In this document: piece by piece, positions 44,957-54,362 of the stretch
Layout: every line of letters starts with the position of its first letter
Position numbering within the stretch: position 1 is the stretch's first letter
Assembly (NCBI GenBank): GCA_036015235.1
Contig: CP107926.1
Coordinates: 4,228,501 to 4,292,500 of the forward strand
Length of the DNA: 64,000 bases
Source: Streptomyces sp. NBC_00433
GTDB taxonomy: Bacteria > Actinomycetota > Actinomycetes > Streptomycetales > Streptomycetaceae
Direction: 5' to 3'
Position numbers and translations under genes: made by a program
Notes under the pieces: model-generated
Databases searched by the model: none
Told to the model about the DNA's origin: nothing
What the model saw: the letters and a program-made list of their open reading frames with translations, nothing else

Positions 44957-45814
44957 TCAGCCGGGAGAAACGATCTTGCCGGTCCAGATGTCGCCACCCC
45001 CGGGCATCACGACGGCCACCGGCGTGCCGAAGCCGTCGAAAACGGTCGTCGACTGCACCCCGACCCCCTTCCCCTTCCCCCCGAAGCTGAACTGCTCGGT
45101 GAGCCGGCGCAGGCGCCCGTCCGCGTCCAGCCACGCGTCGAAGGGCACCCGGGTGACGGCGAAGCCCCTGGCCGCCGCGGCGAGCGCGCCCTGCGCACCC
45201 GGGCCCGCGAGGCGCGCGGCCCGCGCGATGTCCGCGACGCCGCGGAAGTGTCGTACCGGCGTGCCGCCCACCGTCCCGGCTCCGACCAGCACCACGTCGA
45301 GCGCCCCGCGCAGCAGCTCGGCGGCGGCGAGCGGCTCGGTCGCCCCGCCGGTGACCAGGTTGCCGTCGGGCAGCGTCGTGGTGTCCACCCTCACCCACTT
45401 GCCCGGGGGCACACCCTCGCCGCGGTCCTTCATATAGAGGGCGCCCGGCGTCAGCAGCTCGGTGACCGGCTTGTGCTCCTCCGCCCCCGCCGCGTCCCTG
45501 GGCAGCACCAGGGTCAGCTCGCCCTGCCGCCTGGCGTAGTCGAAGCGGCCGGTGCCCTCGACGGTCACCCAGGTGCCGCCGCTGGCCATCCGCATCGACG
45601 TGTCCACCAACGAGCTGCCGGCCCGCACCAGCGCGTCGGCGGCGTCCCGTACCGCCGCGGCGGGGTCACCGCCCGCGTCCTTGGCGCCGCCGGACCCGGT
45701 GTCGGCCGCGGCCCCGTGCTCCACGCACCCGGCGACCAGGGCCACCGCACACCCCGCAGCGGCCAGCGCCGTCGCCGTACGCCCGAGCCGCCGCCTGGCC
45801 ATCGCCGCCACCAT
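44957..45814 (-). CDS. Putative lipoprotein (LppX/LprG-like fold)
   Basis: About 285 residues. A lipoprotein signal (RRRLGRTATALAAAGCAVALVAGC, lipobox LVAGC) is followed by a beta-rich domain (MRMASGGTWVTVEGTGRFDY, LYMKDRGEGVPPGKWVRVD) similar in pattern to LolA/LppX-type lipid-binding lipoproteins. Start ATG 45814; ATG 45802 is an alternative. Extracytoplasmic, function inferred only from pattern. Confidence 0.78.
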   Translation of the reverse strand: MVAAMARRRLGRTATALAAAGCAVALVAGCVEHGAAADTGSGGAKDAGGDPAAAVRDAADALVRAGSSLVDTSMRMASGGTWVTVEGTGRFDYARRQGELTLVLPRDAAGAEEHKPVTELLTPGALYMKDRGEGVPPGKWVRVDTTTLPDGNLVTGGATEPLAAAELLRGALDVVLVGAGTVGGTPVRHFRGVADIARAARLAGPGAQGALAAAARGFAVTRVPFDAWLDADGRLRRLTEQFSFGGKGKGVGVQSTTVFDGFGTPVAVVMPGGGDIWTGKIVSPG

Positions 45815-45886
45815 CCCTGCACCGTCCCTGTCCGCGCCTGGGCCCCACCTCGGTAACGACGGTCGGAAGCGGCCCGTCACGCCCGT

Positions 45887-45892
45887 TACCGT
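45887..45892 (+). promoter_or_regulatory. -10 box of a leaderless promoter for the 55-residue gene
   Basis: TACCGT ends six bases before GTG 45899, with no ribosome site between. Confidence 0.4.
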
Positions 45893-45898
45893 GGTGAG

Positions 45899-46066
45899 GT
45901 GCTGAAGTTGCCCACCGGTCAGGAGCCGAAGGCCGACGACCACCGGACCTCCGTCGTGGAAAACGGCTCCTTCGCCGGCGCCCGCTGCTCGTGCGGCTGG
46001 AAGGGCCCCGCCCGCCGGGCCCGCGACCGGGCCAGACGCGACGCCCGGGAGCACACCGAGGGCTGA
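45899..46066 (+). CDS. 55-residue small basic protein with CSCGW motif
   Basis: The frame runs from GTG 45899 (LKLPTGQEPKADDHR) through GARCSCGWKGPARRARDRA to the TGA at 46064-46066. The CxCGW..G motif and basic helix resemble a small conserved Streptomyces family that I know only as hypothetical; it may bind metal or nucleic acid. A leaderless promoter fits the start. Confidence 0.7.
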   Translation: MLKLPTGQEPKADDHRTSVVENGSFAGARCSCGWKGPARRARDRARRDAREHTEG

Positions 46067-46161
46067 CGCCCGAGCGGGAAGGCCGGCCGGGCCGCGGCGA
46101 AGACTGATCCACCCGCCTGGCCCACGGCCGCAACCAGCACATCCTCCGCCACGTCTAGGAC

Positions 46162-47790
46162 ATGCAGAGTCCCCCTGATTGCGGCGGTGAAAGAGTGGAC
46201 GTTCAGGCCCCCCGGCCCCTGTCCCCGACCCGGGTGCGGCGGCGTACCGCGCTCACGGCGGGCGGCGGCGCCCTCGCCGCGGCCTGGCTGACCGGCTGCG
46301 GCCCGGACGGCGGTGACAGCGGCAAAAGCGGCGGCGACGGCAAGCCGCCCCCGCCGCGTACGGCCACCGCGACCCCCACCCGCACCCCGAGCCCGACCTT
46401 CTCGCCGGTCGCCCCCGACTGGCGCGCGCTCGGCACGGCCCTGCACGGCCGGCTGGTCCGCCCGCAGGACGCGGCCTACGCCACCGACCGGCGGCTGTAC
46501 AACACCCGCTTCGACCACCTGCGCCCGGCCGCCATCGCCTACGTCGACGACGCCGACGACATCCGCCGCTGCCTGGACTTCGCGCACCGCACCGCGACCG
46601 TGCCGGTCATCCGCAGCGGCGGCCACTCCTACGCGGGCTGGTCGAGCGGAGACGGCAAGCTGGTCATCGACGTCTCCCGGCTCAACTCGATCCACGTGGA
46701 CGGCACCACGGCCACGGTCGGCGCCGGCGCCAAGCTCATAGACGTCTACTCCACCCTCGGCGAGCAGGGCAGGACGATCCCGGCCGGGTCCTGCCCCTCC
46801 GTCGGCGTCTCCGGGCTCACCCTCGGCGGCGGCCACGGCGTGATGAGCCGATCCATGGGCCTGACCTGCGACAACCTGATCGGCGCCACCCTGATCACCG
46901 CCGACGGCACGACCCACGAGGTCTCCGCCGACCACGAGCCCGACATCTTCTGGGCGCTGCGCGGCGCCGGCTGCGGCAACTTCGGCGTCGTCACCTCGCT
47001 GCGCTTCGCCACCCACCCGGTGCCCCAGGTCGTCACCGGCTACCTGACGTGGCCCTGGAGCCGGGCCGCCGACGTGATCGCCGGCTGGCAGGGCTGGGGC
47101 CCCGACCAGCCGGACCACCTGTGGTCCGCGCTGCATCTGGACTGCGCCCCCGGCGGCTCGCCGACCGTGTCCGTACCGATGCTGTCCACCGGTTCGCGGG
47201 CCGACCTGTCCGCCGCCGCCGACCGGCTCGCCGACGCGGCCGGCGCCCCCGCCTCCTCGGTCTCCCTACACCCGCACACCTACCTGGAGGCGACCTTCTC
47301 CTACGCGGGCTGCGCGGGCCTGTCCGCGGCCCAGTGCCATCTGGCGCCCACCGGCCGGCTGCAACGCGAGACGTACACCGCGCGCTCCGACTTCTACGAC
47401 ACCGACCTGCCGGCCGCCGGTGTCAGCGCCCTGCTCTCGCAGGTCGAGCGGCTGGCGAGCGCCTCGGGCGGCGGCGCGGGCAGCATCGCCCTGATCGCGC
47501 TCGGCGGCGCCGTCAACCGGGTCTCCCCCACCGCGACCGCCTTCAGCCACCGGGGCTCGCGCTTCCTGGCCCAATACCTGGCTTCCGACGCCCTGTCGAC
47601 GACCTCCTGGCTGGACACCACCCACAGCGCGATGCGCCGCTACGCCTCGGGCGGCGCCTACCAGAACTACACCGACCCGTCCCTCACCGACTGGCGCACC
47701 GCCTACTACGGGCAGAACGCCGACCGGCTGGCGTCCCTCAAGCACACCCTCGACCCGCAGCGCCTCTTCGACTTCCCGCAGGCCCTGTGA
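46162..47790 (+). CDS. Exported BBE-like FAD-dependent oxidoreductase
   Basis: A 542-residue protein. A twin-arginine type signal (RVRRRTALTAGGGALAAAWLTGC) ends in a lipobox-like LTGC, then a Gly/Pro/Thr linker. The FAD domain of the berberine-bridge enzyme family follows: H155 in SGGHSYAGW and C211 in GSCPSVGVSGLTLGGGHG are the two residues that can bind FAD covalently. The C-terminal BBE motif NYTDPSLTDWRTAYYGQNADRL is present. It oxidises an unknown sugar or alcohol outside the membrane. Confidence 0.88.
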   Translation: MQSPPDCGGERVDVQAPRPLSPTRVRRRTALTAGGGALAAAWLTGCGPDGGDSGKSGGDGKPPPPRTATATPTRTPSPTFSPVAPDWRALGTALHGRLVRPQDAAYATDRRLYNTRFDHLRPAAIAYVDDADDIRRCLDFAHRTATVPVIRSGGHSYAGWSSGDGKLVIDVSRLNSIHVDGTTATVGAGAKLIDVYSTLGEQGRTIPAGSCPSVGVSGLTLGGGHGVMSRSMGLTCDNLIGATLITADGTTHEVSADHEPDIFWALRGAGCGNFGVVTSLRFATHPVPQVVTGYLTWPWSRAADVIAGWQGWGPDQPDHLWSALHLDCAPGGSPTVSVPMLSTGSRADLSAAADRLADAAGAPASSVSLHPHTYLEATFSYAGCAGLSAAQCHLAPTGRLQRETYTARSDFYDTDLPAAGVSALLSQVERLASASGGGAGSIALIALGGAVNRVSPTATAFSHRGSRFLAQYLASDALSTTSWLDTTHSAMRRYASGGAYQNYTDPSLTDWRTAYYGQNADRLASLKHTLDPQRLFDFPQAL

Positions 47791-47902
47791 CGCCCGCCCT
47801 GTGACGCCCGTCTTGTGGCACCGTCTTGTGACGCCCGCCTTGTGACGCCGCCGCCGCGAACGGCCGGAAGTCGCCTTGACCGGAGGCGGGCCCAGAGGGG
47901 TG

Positions 47903-48598
47903 TCAGGCAGCCAGGTCCTTGTCGTCCGCGCTGTGCCAGCGGTGCGGCGAGGCGGTGCGGGGCGGCCTGCGGTAGGGCGCCGGGCGGGCCACGACCAGGA
48001 AGGCCGCCCGGGTGCGGGCCAGCCGGGTGGTCAGCGCGGTGAGCAGGGCCAGGCCGAGAGGCGCGAGCAGCAGCACGGTCGCGGCGCCGAGGGCGAAGCC
48101 GCCGACCACGTCGGTCGGGTAGTGCGCGCCCAGGTAGACCTGGGCGAATCCCTCGGCCAGGGCCGCGCCTACGGCGATGAGGCCCGCCTTGCGGCTGACC
48201 ATGAAGAGGCCGACCGCGACGGCCGCGGTGAGCGCGACATGGTCGCTGACGAAGGACGAGGCATGCTGCCCGCGCACCAGGACGTCCAGGCCGTCGTGGT
48301 CGACGTACGGCCGGGGGCGCTGGACCAGCGCCCGCACCGGGATGTCGAGCAGCAGCGCGGCACCGGCGGCCAGGCAGGCCCACAGGACCCCGGCGACCGC
48401 GGCGGGCGCGTCGGCGGAGCGCCTGGCGACCCGCCACCAGCACCATCCGGCCAGCAGCGCGGTCAGGGCGATCAGGCCGTATCCGCCGGCCACTTCCACG
48501 GCCCGGTCGACACCGCGGGGCGCGTGCTTGGCGAGATCGTTGATGGAGCGGAGCAGGGTGATGTCGGGGTTCGTGCTGTCGCTGGCGACCTCTGCCAT
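47903..48598 (-). CDS. PAP2-superfamily membrane phosphatase
   Basis: A 231-residue protein with five to six hydrophobic segments. The three PAP2 motifs are seen: RALVQRPRP (lysine replaced by arginine), SSFVSDHV and YLGAHYPTDVVGG. It probably dephosphorylates a lipid phosphate or undecaprenyl diphosphate at the outer face. ATG 48598 is chosen, behind AAGGGG. Confidence 0.87.
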   Translation of the reverse strand: MAEVASDSTNPDITLLRSINDLAKHAPRGVDRAVEVAGGYGLIALTALLAGWCWWRVARRSADAPAAVAGVLWACLAAGAALLLDIPVRALVQRPRPYVDHDGLDVLVRGQHASSFVSDHVALTAAVAVGLFMVSRKAGLIAVGAALAEGFAQVYLGAHYPTDVVGGFALGAATVLLLAPLGLALLTALTTRLARTRAAFLVVARPAPYRRPPRTASPHRWHSADDKDLAA

Positions 48599-48815
48599 GG
48601 CGGTGGTGCCCCTTACCACTAGCAACTGACCGTGCCTCAGTGGATCGGCACGTCCGCAACCTCCGTCGCTTGCGTACCAACCCATTGTCGCCCGTACAAC
48701 GGCCGACACGGTACGTAGCGTTCCGGTCTTCGCCAGAAGATCACCATGCTGTTATCCAAGGGTGACCGGCGGCCCTTCGCGTACGCCAAGCGTGGGCCAG
48801 AGGGTGACGCGCCGT

Positions 48816-49823
48816 TCAGGCCGCGGCCACCGGAAGCGCCGCGGCGCCCGCCTGGGTGACCCGGGTGGCGCCGATGTAGTCGGCGCTGTCGATGCGGTCG
48901 AACCTGATCACGGCGCCGGTGTGCGGGGCGTCGATCATGTAGCCGCCGCCGACGTAGAGCCCGACGTGGTGGATCGAGCGCGGGTCGTCCAGGTCGTAGG
49001 CGAAGAAGACCAGGTCGCCCGGCAGCAGTTCGCTCCTGCCCGGGTGCGCGCCGGCATTCCACTGGTCCACGGCGACGCGCGGCAGCGTGATGCCGACCGA
49101 GGCGTACGCCGCCTGCGTCAGCCCCGAGCAGTCGAACCGCCCGCCCTGCGCCGCCGTCCCCTCACCGCCCCACAGATACGGGGTGCCGATCCGGGTCTGC
49201 GCGAAGTAGATCGCCCCCGCCGCCTGCTGCGACGGCTCCACCGACCCGACCGGCGCGGCGAAGCTCTTCTCCAGGGTGCGGATGGTCTTCACGTAATTCT
49301 GCGTCTCGGAGTACGGCGGCACCCCGGCGTACTTGATCACGGCATAGGCCCCCGCGTTGTACGCCGCCAGCATGTTGTCGGTGTTGTCGCCCGGGACGTT
49401 CTTCACATACGACGCCAGGTCGCAGTCGTAGCTCGCCGCCGACGGGATCGCGTCCTGCGGGTCCCACACGTCGGCCTTGCCGTCGCCATTGCCGTCGATG
49501 CCGTGGGTGGCCCAGGTGCCCGGGATGAACTGGGCGATGCCCTGCGCCTCCGCCCCGCTCTGCGCCCGCGGGTCCCAGCCGCTCTCCTGGTAGAGCTGGG
49601 CGGCCAGCAGCGCCGGATTGAGCGCCGGGCACAGATTGCCCCACTTCTGCACGATCGGCTGGTAGATGTCCGGCACCGCGCCCTTGGCCAGCCGCACCGC
49701 GCCGCCAGACCCGCCGCCGGCCAGACCCGCGGCCGCCGAATACGTCCCGACCACCAGCAGGGCCATGAAGGAGAAGAACAGCCCGCCGCCGAAGATGACG
49801 GCCAGCCAGACCTTACGCGCCAT
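48816..49823 (-). CDS. Bifunctional wall hydrolase: lytic transglycosylase plus NlpC/P60
   Basis: A 335-residue protein. One transmembrane anchor at 7-30, then an SLT-type transglycosylase domain (catalytic E80 in LYQESGWDP, AEAQGIAQFIPGTW, AAYNAG). The C-terminal NlpC/P60 endopeptidase domain has C232 (FDCSGLTQAAY) and H286 (HHVGLYVG). It cuts both glycan and peptide of peptidoglycan. Divergent from the type IV secretion-like operon at 50114, it is the likely wall-opening enzyme of that system. Confidence 0.92.
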   Translation of the reverse strand: MARKVWLAVIFGGGLFFSFMALLVVGTYSAAAGLAGGGSGGAVRLAKGAVPDIYQPIVQKWGNLCPALNPALLAAQLYQESGWDPRAQSGAEAQGIAQFIPGTWATHGIDGNGDGKADVWDPQDAIPSAASYDCDLASYVKNVPGDNTDNMLAAYNAGAYAVIKYAGVPPYSETQNYVKTIRTLEKSFAAPVGSVEPSQQAAGAIYFAQTRIGTPYLWGGEGTAAQGGRFDCSGLTQAAYASVGITLPRVAVDQWNAGAHPGRSELLPGDLVFFAYDLDDPRSIHHVGLYVGGGYMIDAPHTGAVIRFDRIDSADYIGATRVTQAGAAALPVAAA

Positions 49824-50113
49824 CAGCGCCGCCTCCCCTTCCGCACCTTGTCAGCCACCCCGCCGTCCACCTGGCAGGAACACACGTTCCTATCGTTGCC
49901 CAGCGGTTATCCTCGTGATACACAGAGTAGTCATCCATGTCCCATCGAACACCGGTCCGCGCACCAGTCTGACGTCTCAGGGCCGGATCACACGGACGAT
50001 CCGCCGAGAAAGTCGCTCAGCGGCGTGCAACAGCGGAAACGTCGGTCAAGATAGATGCTGGCCCCTTGCGCCCCGGCAGGGGAGCCAACTGACAGAGCGG
50101 GGTGGTGAGTTCA

Positions 50114-50422
50114 ATGTACGTGGCAGCCCCCAAGGGCGACATCAACACCATCATCGGCGGCATCGCACCGGACTGGGGGCCTTTCGGGTCCCTCGGCCAG
50201 GAAGCACGTGTGATGATCGAGGTGGTTATGGCGGTGGCGATCCTGCTGTGCCTGGCCATGGCGATCTGGGGTGCGGCGAAGCAACGGATCGGCGCGACGG
50301 CTCTGCGCGACACGTTCAGCGCGGAGCAGGGCAAGGGATTGATCATCGCCGGGCTGACCGGCGTGTTCATCATCGGTTCGCTCGGCACGCTGTTCACCAT
50401 CGTCTACGGAATGGCCGTGTAG
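50114..50422 (+). CDS. VirB2/TrbC-like small membrane protein
   Basis: 102 residues with two hydrophobic segments (VMIEVVMAVAILLCLAMAIWGAA and LIIAGLTGVFIIGSLGTLFTIVYG) separated by a short polar loop, the layout of pilin-like VirB2/TrbC proteins. ATG 50114 is chosen; GTGs at 50102 and 50105 are in frame. First gene of the secretion-like operon. Confidence 0.7.
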   Translation: MYVAAPKGDINTIIGGIAPDWGPFGSLGQEARVMIEVVMAVAILLCLAMAIWGAAKQRIGATALRDTFSAEQGKGLIIAGLTGVFIIGSLGTLFTIVYGMAV

Positions 50423-50599
50423 CCGGGCGGCCCCGCCGCCCGCCCGCAGGCCGCTCCCCCGCCAAGTCCCAGGAGCCCGTCCCAGGCTCCACCTTCCCAC
50501 CCGAGGCTGCGTGCTGATGCCCACTCGACCAAGCAGCGGAGCCGTCCGCCCGACGCGGTCCTCCCGCGCGCCCGCGGCGCCCCGAGGGGCGGCCGCGCG

Positions 50600-51463
50600 A
50601 TGAGCCTCGGCCAGGACGGACCCCCGACCAGGACCCGGATGCCGGAGGGCCACACGACCCACGGCGGCGGCACCCGCCGCGCGCAGCCCCGGCGCGCCCT
50701 GGTCACCGTGGTGGGCATCGTCGTCCTGCTGATCGCCGCCCTGGCCTTCGCCAACCGCGGCGACGGCCCGTCAGCCGGAGCCGACGGCACGGACACCGGC
50801 ACCGGCACCTCGGGCGGCTCCGGCGGCACCCACGGCTCCGGCGCCGCGCCCACCGCGCCCACCGGGCAGAAGCCGGTGGACGGCAAGAGCGGCGCGGGCA
50901 TCCCGGCGGGCTTCGCGCACACCGAGCAGGGCGCCCAGTCGGCGGCCGCCAACTTCGCGGTGGCGCTGGGCTCCGCCGACATGTTCGTCGCCGACCGCAG
51001 GCACCGCATCGTCAGCTCGATCTACGACCCGGCCGTCAGCGCCGGCCTGCAGACCGACCTGGACCAGGCCTACTCGGGCCAGGCGCTCAAGAACCTCGGA
51101 CTCACCGCCGACGGCGCCGCGCCGGCCGGCTTCACCTTCGTCTCCCGCACCGTGCCGATCGGCACCAAGGTCACCGCGAACCCGGCGGGCACCGGCTCCG
51201 GCTCGGCCTCCGCCGACACGAAGACCGTCGAGGTGTGGTGCACCGACCTGGTCGGCCTGGCCGGCTCCGGCTCCACCAAGCCGGTCAGCACCGCCTGGTT
51301 CACCATCACCGAGCAGCTGGTCTGGTCCGGCGGCGACTGGAAGATCCGTTCCTCCTCGCAGAAGGACGGCCCCGCCCCGGTCGCCGCCGACAACCAGGCC
51401 GCCTCCGCCGACGAAATCGCCGGCGCGGTCCGGGACTACGGAGGGTTCACGTATGCCAGGTAG
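50600..51463 (+). CDS. VirB8-like single-span protein with NTF2-type external domain
   Basis: A 287-residue protein: basic cytosolic tail, one transmembrane helix at about 34-52 (ALVTVVGIVVLLIAALAF), a Gly/Thr-rich linker, and a domain of about 180 residues (GAQSAAANFAVALGSADMFVADRR...VWCTDLVGLAG...WFTITEQLVWSGGDWKI) that fits the VirB8/conjugal-transfer NTF2-like pattern. ATG 50600 has GAGGGGCGG upstream. It overlaps the next gene by 11 bp. Confidence 0.7.
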   Translation: MSLGQDGPPTRTRMPEGHTTHGGGTRRAQPRRALVTVVGIVVLLIAALAFANRGDGPSAGADGTDTGTGTSGGSGGTHGSGAAPTAPTGQKPVDGKSGAGIPAGFAHTEQGAQSAAANFAVALGSADMFVADRRHRIVSSIYDPAVSAGLQTDLDQAYSGQALKNLGLTADGAAPAGFTFVSRTVPIGTKVTANPAGTGSGSASADTKTVEVWCTDLVGLAGSGSTKPVSTAWFTITEQLVWSGGDWKIRSSSQKDGPAPVAADNQAASADEIAGAVRDYGGFTYAR

Positions 51464-52796
51464 CCGTCTGCGCCGGTCCTTCGTGGCCGCCGCGGTCCTC
51501 GCACTCACGACCGGCCCGGTCTCGTCCGCCCTGGCCGCGACACCGCCTCCTGGGACGCCGACGCCCTCGGCGACCTCGGGCACGGGCAGCGACTCGTGTC
51601 GGCTGCTCGTGGGCTCCGCCAAGGACTTCTGCGAGAAGGACAACAAGGGCGGGGGAGGCGGTGGCGGGAGCAACAGCATCACCGACACCCTCGACCCGCT
51701 CACCTCGCTCGCCAAGGGCTGCGCCAACGCCGCCTCGTGGACGATCGACAAGCTGTCGGTCGCGGTGACGAAGACGACGCAGGTCGACTTCACCAACACC
51801 TCCTTCCTTCGGCAATATGCCGTGGTCTTCGCCGCGTCCACGATCCTGACGCTGATCCTGTGGCTGCTCGCGGTGGCCAAGCGGGCGGTGCGCGGGGCGC
51901 CGATGACCGAGGCGCTGACCGAGGCGGTCGGCTTCCTGTGGCTGACGGTGCTGGCGTCGGCCTTCACCCCGCTGATCCTCTACACGGTGGTGTCGGCGAC
52001 CGACGCGGTCACCGATGTGGTGGCCTCGGGCACCAAGTCCGACACCGAGGTCTTCTTCGGGTCCTTCTCCGGCGCCCTGACCAAGGGCACCGACATCGGC
52101 GGCGGCCCGATCATGCTGATCGTGGTGTCGATGGTCTCGGTGCTCGCCGCCGGTGTGCTGTGGCTCGAACTGGTCATCAGGGCGGCGCTGCTGTACGTGG
52201 GCGCGCTGCTGGGCACCGCGGTCTACGCGGGCCTGGTGGACAAGAACATGTGGCACCACGTGAGGCGCTGGGCGGGCATCATGATCGCGGTGATCCTGGT
52301 CAAACCGGTGATAGTGATCGTGCTGGGCCTTGCCGGCGCGCTGTCCTCGTCCGACAACGGGCCCGACGCCTTCTCCGCGGTCGTCTCGGGCCTGGCCATC
52401 ATCCTGCTGGCGATCTTCGCGAGCTTCATGATCTACCGCTTCGTGCCGGGCTTCGGCGACGACGTGGTGAACCTGCGCAACAGCCGCAAGGCCAGCGGGC
52501 AGAGCCAGGCCGCCGCGGTCATCTCCTCGCCCGCCGCGCTGGTCAAGCAGGGCATCAAGACGCACAGCGCCCGCGGCGGCCCGCAGGAGCAGGCCCAGGG
52601 CGGCGGCGCCCAGCCGTCGAACGCGGTGGCGGGCGGCATGGCCGCGCACAGCTCCCGCGGCGGCCAGGGCGGCGGCGCCGCACCGCCGCCGCGGCCCGCC
52701 GGCGGCCAAGGAGGCGGCGGCGGAGGCGGCTTCGGGTCGCCTTTCCGCGCGAACCAGGGATCGAACAACGGCACGCAGGGAGGTGATCGCGGGTGA
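51453..52796 (+). CDS. VirB6/TrbL-like polytopic membrane protein
   Basis: A 447-residue protein. A signal peptide-like N-terminus (ending SSALAA) is followed by six to seven transmembrane segments (about 125-340) and a Gly/Gln/Pro-rich cytosolic tail of about 100 residues. This organisation matches the TrbL/VirB6 channel components. Its stop overlaps the next GTG by four bases. Confidence 0.75.
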   Translation: MPGSRLRRSFVAAAVLALTTGPVSSALAATPPPGTPTPSATSGTGSDSCRLLVGSAKDFCEKDNKGGGGGGGSNSITDTLDPLTSLAKGCANAASWTIDKLSVAVTKTTQVDFTNTSFLRQYAVVFAASTILTLILWLLAVAKRAVRGAPMTEALTEAVGFLWLTVLASAFTPLILYTVVSATDAVTDVVASGTKSDTEVFFGSFSGALTKGTDIGGGPIMLIVVSMVSVLAAGVLWLELVIRAALLYVGALLGTAVYAGLVDKNMWHHVRRWAGIMIAVILVKPVIVIVLGLAGALSSSDNGPDAFSAVVSGLAIILLAIFASFMIYRFVPGFGDDVVNLRNSRKASGQSQAAAVISSPAALVKQGIKTHSARGGPQEQAQGGGAQPSNAVAGGMAAHSSRGGQGGGAAPPPRPAGGQGGGGGGGFGSPFRANQGSNNGTQGGDRG

Positions 52797-54337
52797 CGAC
52801 CCAGCCCTTCACCCAGCCGCGCCGCACTTATCTCATCGGCAAGGCACGGCCCAACGCGATCGTGGGCAAGAACCGCGAGACCGGCGAGATCGTGCTGATC
52901 GTGCTCGGCGCCGGGCTCGGTATGCTCAACGGCCTGCTGGTCCCGTTCCTGCTGCTGCGCATCGTCGGCCTGATCGGCTGGCCGCTGCTGGCACTGGCCG
53001 CGGTCTTCCTGCCCTACCGGCGGCGCACTTTCTACCGCTGGTTCGAGATCAACCGCACCTACCGCCGTACGCTGCGGGTCTCGCCCACCTACCGCTCGGC
53101 GGTCCAGGAGGCCGGCATCGCGCTGGACGGGCGGGAGATCGAGGTGGGGCCGCCGCCGGGGATCGGCCGGATCAGCTGGCTCGCGGCGCCCTTCGGGCCC
53201 GACGAGATCGCGGTGCTGCTGCACGTGGACCGGCGTACGGTGACGGCGGCCATCGAGATCGAGGGCCCGGGTGTCGGCCTGCGGGACAGCGAGGACCAGG
53301 AGGCCCTGGTCGAGCGGTTCGGCACCCTGCTCAAGCACGTGGCGAACGGCGACGGTTTCGTCACCCGGATCCAGATGCTGGCCCGTACGCTGCCCGCCGA
53401 CCCGGACGCGCACGCCAAGGACGTCGCCCAGCGCGGCGACCCGGACGCCGACCGGTGGCTCAAGGAGTCCTACGAGCAGCTCCAGTCGATGGTGTCGACG
53501 TCGTCCGAGCAGCACCGGGCATATCTGGTGGCGTGCATGCACTTCACCCGGGAGCTGTCCGCCGAGGGCAATGCGATGGCCCGCGCCACGGCGGTGCGCG
53601 GCACCAAGGTCGACAAGGACGCCGGCCTCGCCGCGGTGATGGCCCGCGAGCTGAACGACATCTGCGCCCGGCTCGCCGAGGCCGACATCCGGGTCAGGCA
53701 GCCGCTGGGCCAGGCGCGGCTGGCGTCGCTGGTGCACTCGATGTACGACCCCGACCACCCGATCGACCACATCCAGGCGATGACCCGGCGCAATGCGTGG
53801 CCGGCCGAGCTGGACGCGACCGAGCCGACCTTCCTGCAGGCCAAGACCCGCGAGTCGATGACCCGCGCGCCCTGGCACCATGCGACGGCCTGGATCAAGG
53901 AGTGGCCGCTGACGCCGGTCGGGGTGAACTTCCTGGCCCCGCTGCTGGTGCACACCCCGGACGTGATCCGCACGGTCGCGGTGACGATGGACCTGGAGCC
54001 GACCGACGTGGCCATCGAGCGGATGCTCACCGAGAAGACCAACGACGACGCCGAGGCCAGCCGCGCCGCGAAGATGAACCGTACGGTCGACCCGCGGGAC
54101 CTCGCCCACCACGGCCGGATCGACCAGCGCGGCGAGGACCTGGCCAGCGGTGCCGCGGGGGTGAACCTGGTGGGTTACATCACGGTCTCCTCGCGCTCCC
54201 CGGAAGCGCTGGCGCGCGACAAGCGCACCATCCGCGCTTCGGCCGGTAAGTCGTATTTGAAGCTTGAGTGGTGCGATCGTGAGCACTACCGGGCATTCGT
54301 CAATACGTTGCCGTTCGCAACCGGCATCCGCCGCTAG
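52793..54337 (+). CDS. SCO6880-family protein (PrgI-like membrane plus VirB4 N-terminal-like domain)
   Basis: A 514-residue protein starting at GTG 52793. Two transmembrane segments near 35-75 resemble PrgI/TrbD-type proteins. The remainder resembles the N-terminal, non-ATPase half of VirB4/TraC. No P-loop is present. With the following gene it would reconstitute a full VirB4-type unit from two polypeptides. Confidence 0.8.
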   Translation: MTTQPFTQPRRTYLIGKARPNAIVGKNRETGEIVLIVLGAGLGMLNGLLVPFLLLRIVGLIGWPLLALAAVFLPYRRRTFYRWFEINRTYRRTLRVSPTYRSAVQEAGIALDGREIEVGPPPGIGRISWLAAPFGPDEIAVLLHVDRRTVTAAIEIEGPGVGLRDSEDQEALVERFGTLLKHVANGDGFVTRIQMLARTLPADPDAHAKDVAQRGDPDADRWLKESYEQLQSMVSTSSEQHRAYLVACMHFTRELSAEGNAMARATAVRGTKVDKDAGLAAVMARELNDICARLAEADIRVRQPLGQARLASLVHSMYDPDHPIDHIQAMTRRNAWPAELDATEPTFLQAKTRESMTRAPWHHATAWIKEWPLTPVGVNFLAPLLVHTPDVIRTVAVTMDLEPTDVAIERMLTEKTNDDAEASRAAKMNRTVDPRDLAHHGRIDQRGEDLASGAAGVNLVGYITVSSRSPEALARDKRTIRASAGKSYLKLEWCDREHYRAFVNTLPFATGIRR

Positions 54338-54362
54338 CCGTCGCCACGAGGAGGCCATCGCC

